Part shown: in pieces, positions 47,501-58,390 of the stretch | Layout: every line of letters begins with the position of its first letter | Position numbering within the stretch: the first letter of the stretch is position 1 | Source of the DNA: Tipula vernalis | Taxonomy: Eukaryota > Arthropoda > Insecta > Diptera > Tipulidae | Assembly: GCA_958295665.1 (NCBI GenBank) | Contig: OY282559.1 | Location: 132,783,241 to 132,847,240, forward strand | DNA length: 64,000 nucleotides | Direction of reading: 5' to 3' | The notes under the pieces: generated by a model | The model's database searches: none | Seen by the model: the letters and a program-made list of their open reading frames with translations, nothing else | What the model was told of the DNA's origin: nothing | Translations under genes and position numbers: made by a program

Positions 47501-49376
47501 TTGGTGTAACACATTTGATTCCTCCCATGCTGTGGAAGGTATTCCAGCCATCGAGAGTGGAGACATTGAAGTCTGTATTATCAAAGATGTACTGACAAAA
47601 TGACTTGGGATAGGCTCTTGCGGGTGGTGGATGGTGGAGAGCTCCAGCTGCTGAGCTTCCTAGTAAGAGACACTCAATCCCAACTTCGATAGTACGGACA
47701 CCAAGTTATTTGATCCGAAATTTCTTTATATGAACAGAACGATGCTGGTCAGAATTGGGGATATAAAACATCGAGGGCGCACAGCAGCAATAAGAGCATG
47801 AGCAATAGTTGTCATCTTTTTCCCCATTGCCTCTTTCGACCTTTTACTTTCTTTTACTCTAGTAAAATATTACTTTCTTTTACTCTAGTAAAATAAAGTA
47901 TGGTAATCATGAAAATTTTGGACCTTGAGATTTTTAGAGATTTATTTGTTTTGAGGTCCCCTGAGTCCAAAAAAGTGGGTTTCGAAATGGTGTCTGTCTG
48001 TCTGTCTGTCTGTCAGTATGTCAGTCTATCTGTGTTCTCTCTACAGCCCAGATGGTTTAACCAATCGGACTGAAACTTCAGATTTAAGCTTTTTTGATAA
48101 ATTGGGAGGTCCCAGTGAATTTTACTCCAAATCGGCTAACTGGAAGTGGCCACTCCCCTGGTCCAGAAAATTTATTTTGCAAATATCTTAAAAAGTATAA
48201 GGTTTACAAAAAACTACTCAACACAAAATGTTTCCAAAAATTAAAAACAAATAAAAATAAAAAATTAAGAAAAAAATTTAAAAATTAAATAAAAAAATTA
48301 AGAAAAAAATAAATTTTCTCAAAATTCTCTGTTCGTAAAAGAAAGTCATATGTTGGCCACACCTCAATCTTTTCCCTTACAATGCAATCCATGAAGACTC
48401 TAAGAGGTTTAGGTATTAATTGTTCAGCCTCACTGCAGAAGCTAGATGAAGGAAGATAGGCACTGTTGTCGTAAGCCATGGATTCAATGTCTTCCAAGAT
48501 AATCTCAGCAGATTTTTGTACAATCCTCTTACGTTCTTTTTGTTCATCTTTATACCTTGAAGTGTACCATGAGTCGCTCAAGATTTTATCACTAAAACTA
48601 CGAAAGGAGACGACGGTTTGTCTGGTGCGAATAGTACTGAAAACAGTTGGTCCCCATATTTTCCCCTCATGCTCTCCTTAATGGACTTCACATGTGGTGG
48701 TTCCCCTGCAACAACCTGTTCCAACAACTCTCACTCTTCCATAGAGTATTGGCAATTATCAGTCCTTTCAATATAATCATATATTTCTTCCATTGCTTCT
48801 GAAATCCCTTCATCTTGTGGACGTTCAGATTTTCTTTTTGAAGGTACAGAGGTTAACATGAATCTTTTGTAACAATCTTCGTGATACATTGCATCTGCTG
48901 CGTGTAGATCCCCAACAGTGCAGATACGTCTCACTACATCGTTTCCCCCGCTCATCCTTTCTTTCCTGCCCGATTCAAAATAGAATTGTGAAACGCAACC
49001 GTACGAACATAAAAAACTGTTCGACGCTTAGCATGCGTTTTTTTAATCTCCTTCTCTTCGTCATACGTTTCCATGCGGAAAAAACACTTTGTTTTAAAAT
49101 CAAATTTCATTTGTCCTAAACGCAAAGACGAAGCATCACGTGATGTTGAAGGTTCATCTGAGAGAGTGTCTCGCAAAAACCTTTTTATTGAGTCACTTCT
49201 GACGTATTATTTTCTGCAAGGAATATGAACAACACCATTTATCTTACCCCTGAAACCTTTCTCTTTCCCATCTTTCCTTAACACACTTGCCTTCACTAAT
49301 CCAATTATGCCTTTTTTCCAACGTTGCACAAATCACTTTCAACTTCACTCTCACAAATTAAACACTTCTCAGCCAT
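44596..49376 (-). pseudogene. CXC-domain protein with flap-nuclease-like motifs, gene of the 5.6-kb transposon
   Basis: The start is likely at 49,376 (MAEKCLICESEVESDL, a Cys-pair N-terminus). Downstream come a Cys/His segment (VGDLHAADAMYHEDCYKRF), HALIAAVRPR, then VTFIPFINAPHNEY and VCFVTFDQLLYLKAREI (47,010-47,528). Next are LTGHAYSRAVRGHLL and VQYFNIVTLMKKFID (46,378-46,917), SSGGLAPGRGITDSLLAKWV, and ELTPYPLALFSEGGMRKGK. Then ATGDADSNIV, AEDVDLIVLFMG and HSFSGCDTT (45,234-45,701) form a module that recalls FEN1/PIN nuclease acidic motifs. A C-terminal CXC (Tesmin/TSO1-like) motif CRCTTGCGGRCDCRKAG ends it at 44,596. Frameshifts, stops and an insertion at 47,850-48,340 disable it. Similar proteins recur in invertebrate genomes as repeats; the superfamily name is unknown to me. 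Confidence 0.7.
47850..48340. mobile_element. Short insertion with (GTCT)n inside the CXC gene
   Basis: The coding match of the CXC gene stops after DCIVREK (about 48,345) and resumes at KAMGKKMTTIAHALI (about 47,850). Between them is a non-coding segment with GAGGTCCCCTGAGTCC, an uninterrupted GTCT run at 47,990-48,014, and CCAATCGGACTGAAACTTC. At its left border a 27-base block (TTACTTTCTTTTACTCTAGT...) is duplicated in tandem (47,850-47,900). It is probably a small non-autonomous TE; the class was not determined. Confidence 0.55.
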
Positions 49377-49921
49377 TGTCACATACACATTGGAAATAAT
49401 AATCTTATATTAAACGCGTGCAAATATTTAATATAATAAAAGCAGATATTTTGAAGACTCACGATCAACAAGGAGGTTGATTGTAAACTGAATAAAGGGA
49501 CGAGGACGAGCAAAACTGTTTTTTTAATTTTCTATTTACCCCCTCCATATTTCCTTAAGCTTTGATCCTATCAAAAAGTGTAAAGAATTTTTGTGATAGG
49601 AGCAGGGGTTTTTGATTTATTAACGAAAAATTGAAAAAAAGGACCTTTCCAGACCCCCCACACCCTTAGCTTCACCCCCACCCCTCAGTACTTTTAGTAT
49701 GTTGTTAAGAACACCTTCCCCTACAACTGTACCAATTGTGGCTTCTACAAGGATTATTTCCGCTATTTGGTATTTTTTAGTCTTCGTTGCCTGGACTATT
49801 ACAAACTATTCTACTCTAAAGCTACTCCAATCTGTCATCTTGAAATCCATCTAAATTAAGGGAGTAGCAAACTACTCTAACTAATACATTTACATCTACA
49901 TTGCTTTGCATTGCAAAGTTG

Positions 49922-49962
49922 ACGTATTAATTGTCAAAATAGTAATTTGACAATTAATACGT
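49922..49962. repeat. 17-bp perfect palindrome
   Basis: ACGTATTAATTGTCAAA, 7-base loop, TTTGACAATTAATACGT. It lies just outside the 5.6-kb transposon. Confidence 0.85.
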
Positions 49963-50857
49963 ATATTCACACATCCATACAAAAAACAAAGTCATTTAAA
50001 AATATTTTTTGTATGTTCCACTTAAAATGTCAAAAAACTCTCTTTTTGACATCTCTTTCTACTCGTTTTCTCCTCTTTCGCTACGACATTAATTGCATGT
50101 AAATCAATAAAAGTTTTCCAGAATACTTTGAATTACACCAATTGTTTCCTATTTTTTTATATGCAGTTTTGGATCCTCGGTTGATTCGCTCCCTCGGATT
50201 CTATAATCGACATGATTGTATAATTCGTTCTAAGAGCTCATAAATGTATGAAAGTTATTGATCATTTAATTGGAGCCAAGTTAATGAGATTTTAACTCAC
50301 ATAGCTTACTTAACGTTCGCCGTACTAATTTGAGTTATTATGTACATATGTATGTAAGTATATATAGGTAACTTCTTTTTTGCTTTAATATAACTTACAT
50401 TTGCATTCAAATGAATTTATCAATATTGTAAAATTTTGGTTACTAAGGTAAATTCCCTTAATCTAAGATTTAATTCCGTCAATCATAATGTTCTTCTTAT
50501 AAAAATTTTACTTACAATTAGTGATTATATAAATCATTCTAACAATTTATAGGTTTGGCTTGCATTTTAGATGGAAGAATTAGTTATTATAATACAAATA
50601 CTACTAAAAATTAAACAAATTGTACGTGGTACCGTATGCTCCCTGATAGCTTTTTGACAGAAAATATCCGGATATTTTTGACAAATGTTACTCCCGCTAA
50701 CTTCACTTTAATAAAATATCCTGATTTTTTTATGACATGAATGAACAACTTTTGACTTGACATATAATTTTTGTATTTTAAACGTCAACATCACATTTTC
50801 TTTTTATTATTTTAATATTTTTTATTATTATCATTGTTCAAATTGAAGCATTTCATT
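49963..50857. other. Stretch without a recognisable gene
   Basis: AT-rich DNA with a TACATATGTATGTAAG-type tract near 50,340. No motif or long frame was seen. Confidence 0.6.
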
Positions 50858-52130
50858 TTATTTTAATTTAAATCTTTCATAACGCACATTTTTGGTTACG
50901 TTCTCGATTTCACACTCATCGTCATCTGCTATCAACGCCATATCATTTGTATCGAGTAACTCATTATCAGACATGGACGATGTATTATGTCCATTGTCAT
51001 TCGTGCCGATACACTTCGAATACTGTTCCATGACTGGCAGCTTATCTTTCGTATGTAGCTCGGTCGACGGTTTCTGGATCGACACTTGCTTCTACACATC
51101 ATGATCCACATCTTTCTCATTCAATGTGTCTGGATCAAACAGCCGAAAGTTCTTTGACGTGTACTTGTATCCAACTAGAAACACCTTCTTTGCCTTGGCG
51201 TCCCACTTTTGCTTTGGTATTTGCACAAAGCAATGTCTACCAAAAATTCCCACATGACCCATTTTTGGTTTCACACCAAACCAATTCTCGTACGGAGTTG
51301 CGGTCGGACATTTCTTATTCGACGATCTGTTCAAGATGTATACTGCTGTTCGTACTGCTTCTGGCCATCACTACTTCTGCAAACCGCTATAAAGCAAGAT
51401 CGTGCGGGCGCATTCCACAACGATATGCATCTCACGCTCCACACGCCCATTTTGCTCAGGTGTGTACGATGCGATTCGCTCAACTGTCACTCCAGCATTC
51501 GACAGCACTTGCATACAATATTGGCAAATTAAGTACCGTTGTCGAAACGAATATGCTTCACTGAATTACTTATCGAATTGCGAAAAATGGTTGCACATAC
51601 GCTTTATCGTGTCCACATTCAGATGTCACAATCGATGATGCAATTGCTCAAGCATGACAGTCGCAGAATTTGCACGCTCATTGATTCTCTGTCGAAACAT
51701 CATTCACAATTGCTTTCGGTTCATTTTTCACAACAACAGTATACACGATTCCAACAGCATCCATCATTTTGTAGCCATCAAGGATTAATATTATCTCAAA
51801 ACCCTTGTGATGTGGCAGACACCGTCGAGAATAAATTCTACTTCAGCTCAGGAACATACTGTACGTTCTGCAGGTGTCTCTTCTCCCACACACCATTGAC
51901 CTCGGGTTTAATTAGAATTGCGCCCGTGCTACGAATCGGTAGACGAAGGCCGTTTGCGATTTGGAAAAAGCGCTCGATATCGCACCTTTTATAAGTAAGG
52001 AACCATTCGACGCGAGAAGACATTTGTTATGTGGCACCCGAATCAGCAATCCAAACGTTCCTGTAGTCTATTGCTGTTCCACTATCGTGATCCATACAAA
52101 ATGCAGCAGCTTTTCATCAACGTACAAGAA
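50858..52130 (-). pseudogene. Second copia-family remnant (protease and integrase)
   Basis: On the - strand the protease region reads FVWITIV and DSG-like context near 52,035, then GAILIKPEVNGVWEKRHLQN and VQYVPELK (51,838-51,900). The integrase parts follow, frame-shifted (EQNGRVEREMHIVVECART near 51,420). The clean C-terminal block NRSSNKKCPTATPYENWFGV ... VFLVGYKYTSKNFRLFDP (51,092-51,334) closes it, with an acidic linker to 50,858. The PYENWFG and FLVGY motifs are diagnostic of copia integrase C-termini. Neither RT nor LTRs are present. It belongs to a family distinct from the copia at 22,659. Confidence 0.8.
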
Positions 52131-52639
52131 AATATAAATTATTTGGTTTTAAAAGCAGAATGTGTACATGGCTACCTGGGTAGCCGGGTATAGAACAAAT
52201 AATTTTTTCTTGGGTATAGACACAAGGGTTAAGAAATCTAATTGATCAGAGGTCACTAACATCCAGAAGTATACCAAGTAAAGGATAGTATGTATAGGAT
52301 GTAGTTTTCTCGTAAAATAGCCCTTGGCTCCAAGTGAGTGATTTAGAATAGGGCTAATTCCTAGTGTCTTGCCAAAGTGATAAGACTGTTACATTTTAAA
52401 TATATAATATTCATTTTATGAACTGACATATAGGAAATTTAGGTACATGGTCCTTTGCACTGAATTGTCCTGAATGGAATTTAGCTTACTTTTGTTGTTA
52501 ATGACACAAAGTCCATACCAAACAGGGCCTGGGATTTTTGAAAAAGTCTTGTGTTTCGTTTCCTTTTGAGCTCGTTGGCACCTTATTTCCGTGACCTGCC
52601 AAACACCCGTTCCTATATAGTTTGAGTTGAAGACTCTAA
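52131..52639. other. Unassigned spacer
   Basis: No ORF or motif. A short GGCTACCTGGGTAGCC palindrome lies near 52,170. Confidence 0.5.
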
Positions 52640-53590
52640 GGCTCGGGCGGCGGGCACCCCTCAGACTAAATGCATTATTGTTTCTACTTTACTTACCTTC
52701 AAATCTTATTCGCTCAGGACACTTTGTATAGCTGGCCACATGGTCCCCACCACAGTTTATACATAATGCCGGAACTTGTTTATCTGTATTCCTGGGGCAG
52801 TTGCCTGGCTCGTGGTTCTTTGATGAACATTTCACGCAAGAGTGCTTCATGTTGCAGCTGGATGCTGCACGGCCAAATGCCTGGCATTTTCTACAACGCG
52901 ACACTGTTGGTGTCTCTCTTAGCTTCCAATTTGTTTTGGAATTACAGAATCCCTGAACCATTTGTATATCTGCAGTTTTTGTTGATGGTTAGAAATCTGC
53001 TGTAAAACATGGTAGATTAGCACATCTAGTCGTTTTTTATTTCTTCTGCTGCGGTACCTTGGTATATTCCCCCGAAAAATCATTACTTTTGATTTCTGTT
53101 TTTTTTTCTTGTATATGTATAAAATTCCAAATTTTCTTTCTGTAGTTCTTCGACAAATTGTTTATGTTGGGTGATGTTGCTGACGTAAACAATAATATTT
53201 TTCTGCTCCCCGCTGTTTGTGGTGAACACTGCTTTGCTCCGGCATGTTTGGCAATAGTTGCTTGAGGATTATTGGAGGTGCATTTTCGTTTTTACCCTTT
53301 TGGTGAATTGTTTTGTCTGGTAAGACATCAATAGGCACTTTATATAATTTTCCGCGTATCTGTGCTGGGTATATTTTGAGCTTCCTCTATCTTCTATTTT
53401 TCGTTTTTTCTTTTGTACCCTGTCTCGTCTGTTTTGATTACATAACTTTCCGTCTTCGGTTGCTATGATGATATTGTCGTTTATGTCTATCTCTTCTTCT
53501 GACTCTGATGAGTAGCCGTTTTGTACTCTGACTTTGGTTCGTTTTCTTCATCTGGCCGTTTTCACTAGGTGTCACCGTCACAATAATTTC
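52640..53590 (-). pseudogene. Jockey-type ORF1 remnant (second family)
   Basis: Read on the - strand from 53,570: an acidic and basic N-terminal part (SSESEEEIDINDNIIIATED near 53,480), then VYVSNITQHKQFVEELQKEN (near 53,180). A PRE_C2HC-like block KSKVMIFRGIYQGTA follows, then at least three CCHC-type knuckles in 52,689-52,961: CRKCQAFGRAASSC, CVKCSSKNHEPGNC and CINCGGDHVASYTKC. The order matches gag-like ORF1 of Jockey-clade elements. One frameshift and stops occur near 53,010-53,030. No ORF2 follows downstream, where the copia remnant begins. Confidence 0.8.
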
Positions 53591-54372
53591 TAGTGCATAA
53601 TGCCATCTATCTCTAAATAGCTAAACTATGGTTTATACCATTCGAGTTAGTAAGTGCATACTACTATTCCCACTGTAAATATAATTTTTAGTACAATTGG
53701 ATTTTACAATATAAACTTCTGTCAAAGTGTCAATCAAAACAAATAAATAAAATTTGCGTATTATGTACGCAGATTTCGCCCGGCAATTGAACCAATCCAA
53801 ACAAAAGTAGTCTTAATACTAAGATTATTTTCTAAAGTTCAGGTGAAGATGCAGGATGCAGTTGTGGCCATCGAATTCTCAGTTAGATAAGTTGATAATA
53901 AATTAACATCTTATAAGATGGATCCCTTTGTGGTTATGTTTTGTTTGTTTTTCAGGTTACTCATCTCTACCATCAATCCAGTAGGATTGAACAGTACTTC
54001 GTAATTAAGCTTTCTTATAACAAATCTATTTGGAAACCAAAATTTAGTAAAGAACTTTCTTCAACTTTCCAGCTAAACTTTTAATGCCGTTTCCTCCAAT
54101 ATAGGCACAACGCATATAAGGAAAAAGTAATTCTGAGCCGACGATATGTAAACACAACAAAAAATTAAAAAGTACCTTAAAGCCCAATTTAATCCTCTGT
54201 TGCTCAAAATTTTAGTACTTTGAAATTTATGTCAATTTCATCCCTGGTAGATAGCTCTTATTTTATGGTCTTGAAAAGTCGTAAATATTGCGATTGCCAG
54301 CTGTCAAAAATAATATATTTGTCTTTAAAAAAGCCAAAAAATCATATGATTTAATCCATAAGAAGTATATAA
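53591..54372. other. Stretch without a recognisable gene
   Basis: AT-rich DNA with no motif; short frames only. Confidence 0.55.
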
Positions 54373-55140
54373 TTATGCAATACTTATGCTTTGTATTGCA
54401 TAATTATAAAAAAAATGGAAAAATAATTGGTCATAAAAAATTTTGGATTTTTTGCTCATTAAGCAGAAAACCAGTGGAACAATTTCACCTTCAACGTTTC
54501 CATGTATAGAAAACAGTTGTCGCATTATGGAAGGAACTACATAGACAGTTCCATCCATAATCCAACAACTGCATTCTGAAAGAAGCGTTAAAGACGATTT
54601 TGTACCCAGCATAATAATTTTTTCTCCCTCGCACATATCTTCGCTCAACACAAATAACTCTCCTTCGAGATATCGGAGCTGTTCAGGAATACAAATTTCT
54701 TCCAAACTGGCGGGTTCATTCGTCTTACCAGCACGCGCACGGTGAATTTTATTTTTTTGTGATTCTTTGCTAGGCAAATATACACGTAAATCGTTAGCTG
54801 GCTAGCACGCTAGCTGTGTAGCAACAATTGCCTCTGTAATTATACATGAGGATGGTAGGTCGCTATTTTTGGCTCTAGATTTTAAATCTTGGTTTGTATT
54901 CGCTATGATTTTTTGCATTGGTGATAGGTGCATGGGAATGTGCAGATGGAGTTTTAATCACTTCGTGTTTATTATTTACGAAACAGGTTACAACCCGTAC
55001 ATTACAATAACACATTTTTTGCTGGCTACATATCCAATTAAATGTTTTTTTTTGGTTTTTCGTCCTAGGTGGTAACTAAACCCGTCGATAAATAATTTTT
55101 CCTTGCCTTTATTGGATATTACTGTGGAAATATTCATTTC
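54373..55140 (-). pseudogene. FLYWCH zinc finger plus MULE-type transposase remnant
   Basis: From 55,140 on the - strand: KLFIDGFSYHLGRKTKK (FLYWCH finger start), then, after a frame change, HAPITNAKN (the finger's final His-x-His). A linker and LPSKESQKNKIHRARAGK follow. The start of a MULE/10551-type transposase domain comes next: EEICIPEQL, LLSECSCWIMDGTVYVVPSI with the first catalytic Asp (MDGT), and LFSIHGNVEGEIVPLVFCL, ending near 54,400. The later Asp and Glu of the DDE triad are missing. FLYWCH plus MULE is a known pairing in animal DNA transposons (Phantom-type). Terminal repeats were not found. Confidence 0.75.
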
Positions 55141-55353
55141 TAGGAAATAATGCAGTTTAAATGTAATGAAAAATATTATAACAATAAATATCAATAGTAC
55201 TTACTTGAGTAATATAAGCGAAAATTTTGGGAACAAGAGAAACTAAAATTATTTTACATATATGTCTCTATAAAGGAATCAGTTAACTTTGATTTAAATT
55301 TTAATATTCTTTTATTGCCGATACAGTAGAATTGAATCACCACTGATTTGTTG

Positions 55354-55431
55354 TCTTGCATAACAATTTCCCGTGCATTTATAGAATCGCGCGCACGATT
55401 CTATAAATGTACGGGAAATTGTTATGCAAGA
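55354..55431. repeat. 36-bp-arm palindrome
   Basis: TCTTGCATAACAATTTCCCG... (55,354-55,389) and its complement ...GAAATTGTTATGCAAGA (55,396-55,431) pair with one mismatch around a CGCGCA loop. The right end forms the first part of the following tandem repeat. Confidence 0.88.
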
Positions 55432-55543
55432 TTTGGTAATGCAAGATTTTGTAATGCATGATTTTGTAATGCAAGATTTTGTAATGCAAGATATTGTAAT
55501 GCTAGATTTTATATGCAAGATTTTGTGTTGCAAGATTTTGTAA
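55424..55543. repeat. 15-bp tandem repeat, 8 copies
   Basis: The unit TGCAAGATTTTGTAA is repeated about eight times with point changes. The first unit overlaps the right arm of the palindrome, so the array seems to have grown from the palindrome edge. Confidence 0.88.
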
Positions 55544-55644
55544 TGGAAGTTTATATACCCAACTCAAATATACCTAGGTACTTTATACCTAAATGTACAT
55601 ATAAGCAATATTTTACAAATAAATTATTTTTAAATAGTAAAATC

Positions 55645-55806
55645 AGGGGACTATTTGTGAATTCGATTCGAACGTATTAGACTCTTCGATTTTAAGAATG
55701 GTATTTGATTTAAATAAGAAACGAACAAATCTGATTTAATTCAAATAAGAATCCAATATTTCAAAGGCTCCAATACGTTCGAATTGAATTCAAAAATAGC
55801 CCCCAG
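55645..55806. mobile_element. MITE copy 2
   Basis: 162 bp with imperfect inverted repeats: AGGGGACTATTTGTGAATTC at the left, and CTGGGGGCTATTTTTGAATT read inward from the right. The centre TTTGATTTAAATAAGAAACG and TTCAAATAAGAATCC matches copies 1 and 3. It has no coding capacity. Confidence 0.8.
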
Positions 55807-56059
55807 AATAATAGTAACAGAAAACAATCAGTACGTATTATACATATATTGTATCGTAACTTAAATGAAGAGTGACTTAAAGCAAATGAAATACGAGTAA
55901 ATCACAAAAATTCGGTTTAATTCTTAAATTTAAATAAAGTATAAATATCATTCTTCTAAATCTTATTTACACCTAGTTTGCATTAAAAGAAAATGACCTT
56001 TTTACTTCAACACATGTGATTGGGGGGGCATGTTTAAAGGCAAAAACTTCAGATACCGG
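55807..56059. other. Short unassigned spacer
   Basis: AT-rich; a G heptamer lies near 56,022. Nothing recognisable. Confidence 0.5.
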
Positions 56060-57054
56060 GAGTCGTTCCATCTCATTCGCATTTCCAGGATTAATTAATT
56101 AGTTCATCGACAGCTCCACTAATTGATTCAACTTTCCTATTAGCTTCCAGAAACAAATTTAATTGTTTCACTAAACTTTTATTTGAGGACTCTTTCTATT
56201 GTCGTGATTAAATGGCTATAATTGCCAGTTATGTAAACCAAATCATTTTCAAAGTTGATTAACCTAATATTGTCTTAGCATTTTAAATAAAAGTAGAATC
56301 TTCGTCGTTTATAGTTCCAAAATAATTTCTATAATGTTTTCGATATTTACGAAATTTTCTTTCAAAGAATTCAAACTTTTAATGCAAACTCTGTTTAATC
56401 AAAGCTTACCTAAATATACAAGCCGTCAGGTTCAGACCAATTTTAAAAGAAGCTTAAATTAAGGGGGATACATTTTACGATTTCCCATAAGAACCCATGT
56501 AAAATTGAACATTTTTGATTAAAATTTTATGAATGAAAAATACTCGTAACAGAAAATATTTTTAGGTTTATATTTAAATCAAACCTTTGAGTATAACATA
56601 TTTTAAAACCAATAACTTAAATTTAGTAATTTGATTAATATAATTAAAATAAAATTGTACAAATTTACTTTTTCTTTGTATGTATATGTGAAAAATTTGG
56701 AAAAATACAGTATAAACTTATAAAAACGAAATCAATGACGTAAGATCTTGTTTTGTAAGAACAAAATTTTTTTTTTTTAATACTATGAAGTGGGTTACAC
56801 AACGTTTTTTAAATTTTGAAAATTTTTTAACAGTGCAATAATTCTGTTAAATGGGAAACTAAGAATTTACAAGTAATTTAAACTAACGGATGTACATAGT
56901 TAATTTATTTAATGTTTTATTTTATTTGGTAAAGTATTTTATGCTTTTCAAATAAACAGGTCGATTATAGAATCCGCGTGCACGCGGAAAAAATAAATTC
57001 ATTACTAAAACTTTTTACATTTATTTTAATGTTCATATTTTGTATTTTGAAAAT

Positions 57055-57225
57055 CTAGCTTTCTAGCGCTGAATCCATTTCGTATGCGACAAAATCCATC
57101 CGGTAATTGAGCCTCATATAAAGCGCGAGCTCTTGAATTTTCCCTTTGGTCATCATGTAATTTAAGGAATTATACCCGGATATTTTTGTGGCATTCCCGG
57201 ATTTATTTAATAGTGTTCCACATAA
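57055..57225 (-). CDS. Exon-like ORF inside the 3.1-kb element
   Basis: Fifty-six codons before TAG at 57,055, opening LCGTLLNKSGNATKISGYNS and ending with MDFVAYEMDSALES. The composition is protein-like and unlike the flanks, as in a terminal exon. It is bounded upstream by an in-frame TGA, so if coding it must be spliced onto something. It may be the last exon of the same captured gene or of another one. I do not recognise the family. Confidence 0.4.
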   Translation of the reverse strand, partial: LCGTLLNKSGNATKISGYNSLNYMMTKGKIQELALYMRLNYRMDFVAYEMDSALES

Positions 57226-57359
57226 TCACAAATAATCCCCTTACTTACATTATAAAGAAATTATCTATGATGTGTGGCTTTGGTACAACAAACAAAAGAA
57301 AAAAGCATTTCTTTTACTCCAGCTCAACTTTAAATAAAATAATTAAATAATATATATAT

Positions 57360-58390
57360 TTATATATTTATTAAATAATTTAATAATGTTGACACGAACA
57401 TAAAACGAAGAATTACAGTAACCGCAGCCAAGAAACAACTGTCTTGATTCCGTCCTGGATACTTAAAGATTTCAAAAATAGGTGTCACAAATTTTTGGAA
57501 TATAATTTTGTCCGAATATAGAAGAACTTTGCCGAATAAATAATTTATTGCTTCGGCAATCCGGTCATCCAAAATACAGTCATTCATAAGTTTCTTTAAC
57601 AGTTTGAACGAGTTGGTCGTTTGGACTGAATCGCCTAAATTTGGAATCATATTTGTCGTGTACTAAATTTAGTAAAAACGTTAGTACAGATGAATAAACT
57701 CCAGGATCTTTCATTCCGAATTCAAGAAGATCATAATCCTGAAGAATTGGTACATTCGCCTGAGCGACTGAATTGATGCGCTGAAATTAAAGTTTTTAAA
57801 AACTAGTCTTAATTAAATTTATATTTACCATGATGCTAATACGAGTATTTGTAAAGCTTTTCTTGCTTCAACTTCCATTGTATCTTCAAACATCATATTT
57901 TCAATTACCCCACTTTCGATCCAATGCCTTATTAAAATTTCAAAAGCCTTGTAAAAACCTTTTGTTAAAAAATTAAATAAATTTGTCAAGTTGTCAACTA
58001 CCTCAAGAGCATGAGATCTGCCATCCTTATCGGTCGAGAAAAATATTCTAAAATAGGCATTTGTGACAGAATCACGTTTTTCTTTATCACTCGACCAAAC
58101 TAAATTCAATGATTTAATCATTCCGACCTCAGTGCCCTCGATGCCAAACCAATATCCGGCTGTGAAAAATAAAATAGCTTCAATCACATCACTATTTGTT
58201 TTCGACTGTATAATAAAATAATAAATAAAAATAAATAAATTAATTTAAATAATTTAAAAAAAAAAATTTCAACTTACTACTTTTCTCCAATGACAAGTGT
58301 GACATTTGTTGAGAATATGTCAAAAAATTAGCTTTTCCATTTTGTACACTGTCAAGTTTTCAATTCTGGAATTAGTGACATCTGTAGTTT
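57360..58390 (-). pseudogene. Cap-D2: Captured fragment of condensin subunit 1 (CAP-D2), introns retained
   Basis: CAP-D2 is a HEAT-repeat subunit of condensin I that helps compact mitotic chromosomes. Three exon pieces read on the - strand. The first (58,278-58,390) ends LTYSQQMSHLSLEK. The second (57,829-58,207) opens SKTNSDVIEAILFFTAGY and contains MIKSLNLVWSSDKEKRDSV and GFYKAFEILIRHWIE. The third (57,360-57,780) has SVAQANVPILQDYDLL and RRFSPNDQLVQTVKETYE. Small introns with GT/AG ends separate them (57,781-57,828 is 48 bp; the other is about 70 bp). A one-base frameshift near 57,600 precedes the tail DDRIAEAINYLFGKVLL. Only about 330 of the usual more than 1,300 residues are present. 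Confidence 0.78.

Larger units (their letters stand above)
44200..49799 (-). mobile_element. 5.6-kb DNA transposon with ~300-bp terminal inverted repeats
   Basis: The left end (44,200-44,517) and right end (49,516-49,799) are inverted repeats. Both start TAGTCCAGGC from the outside, share GTAGAAGCCA, GTTGTAGGGGAAGGTGT and GTACTGAGGGGTG, and finish at TCAAAGCTTAAGGAAATATG and a run of T. A TTA trinucleotide lies at each outer border (TTA/TAGTCC and GGACTA/TTA), a possible 3-bp target duplication. The left repeat contains a G homopolymer of about 14. The element carries one decayed gene on the - strand. Confidence 0.85.

Noticed and set aside
55424..55543. CRISPR-like array
   Set aside because: Units are directly adjacent 15-mers without spacers, in a eukaryotic sequence; this is a minisatellite.
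57360..58390. A resident functional CAP-D2 gene in the furin intron
   Set aside because: Only a central part is present, one frameshift occurs, and it lies wholly within a TIR-bounded insertion with an 8-bp target duplication.
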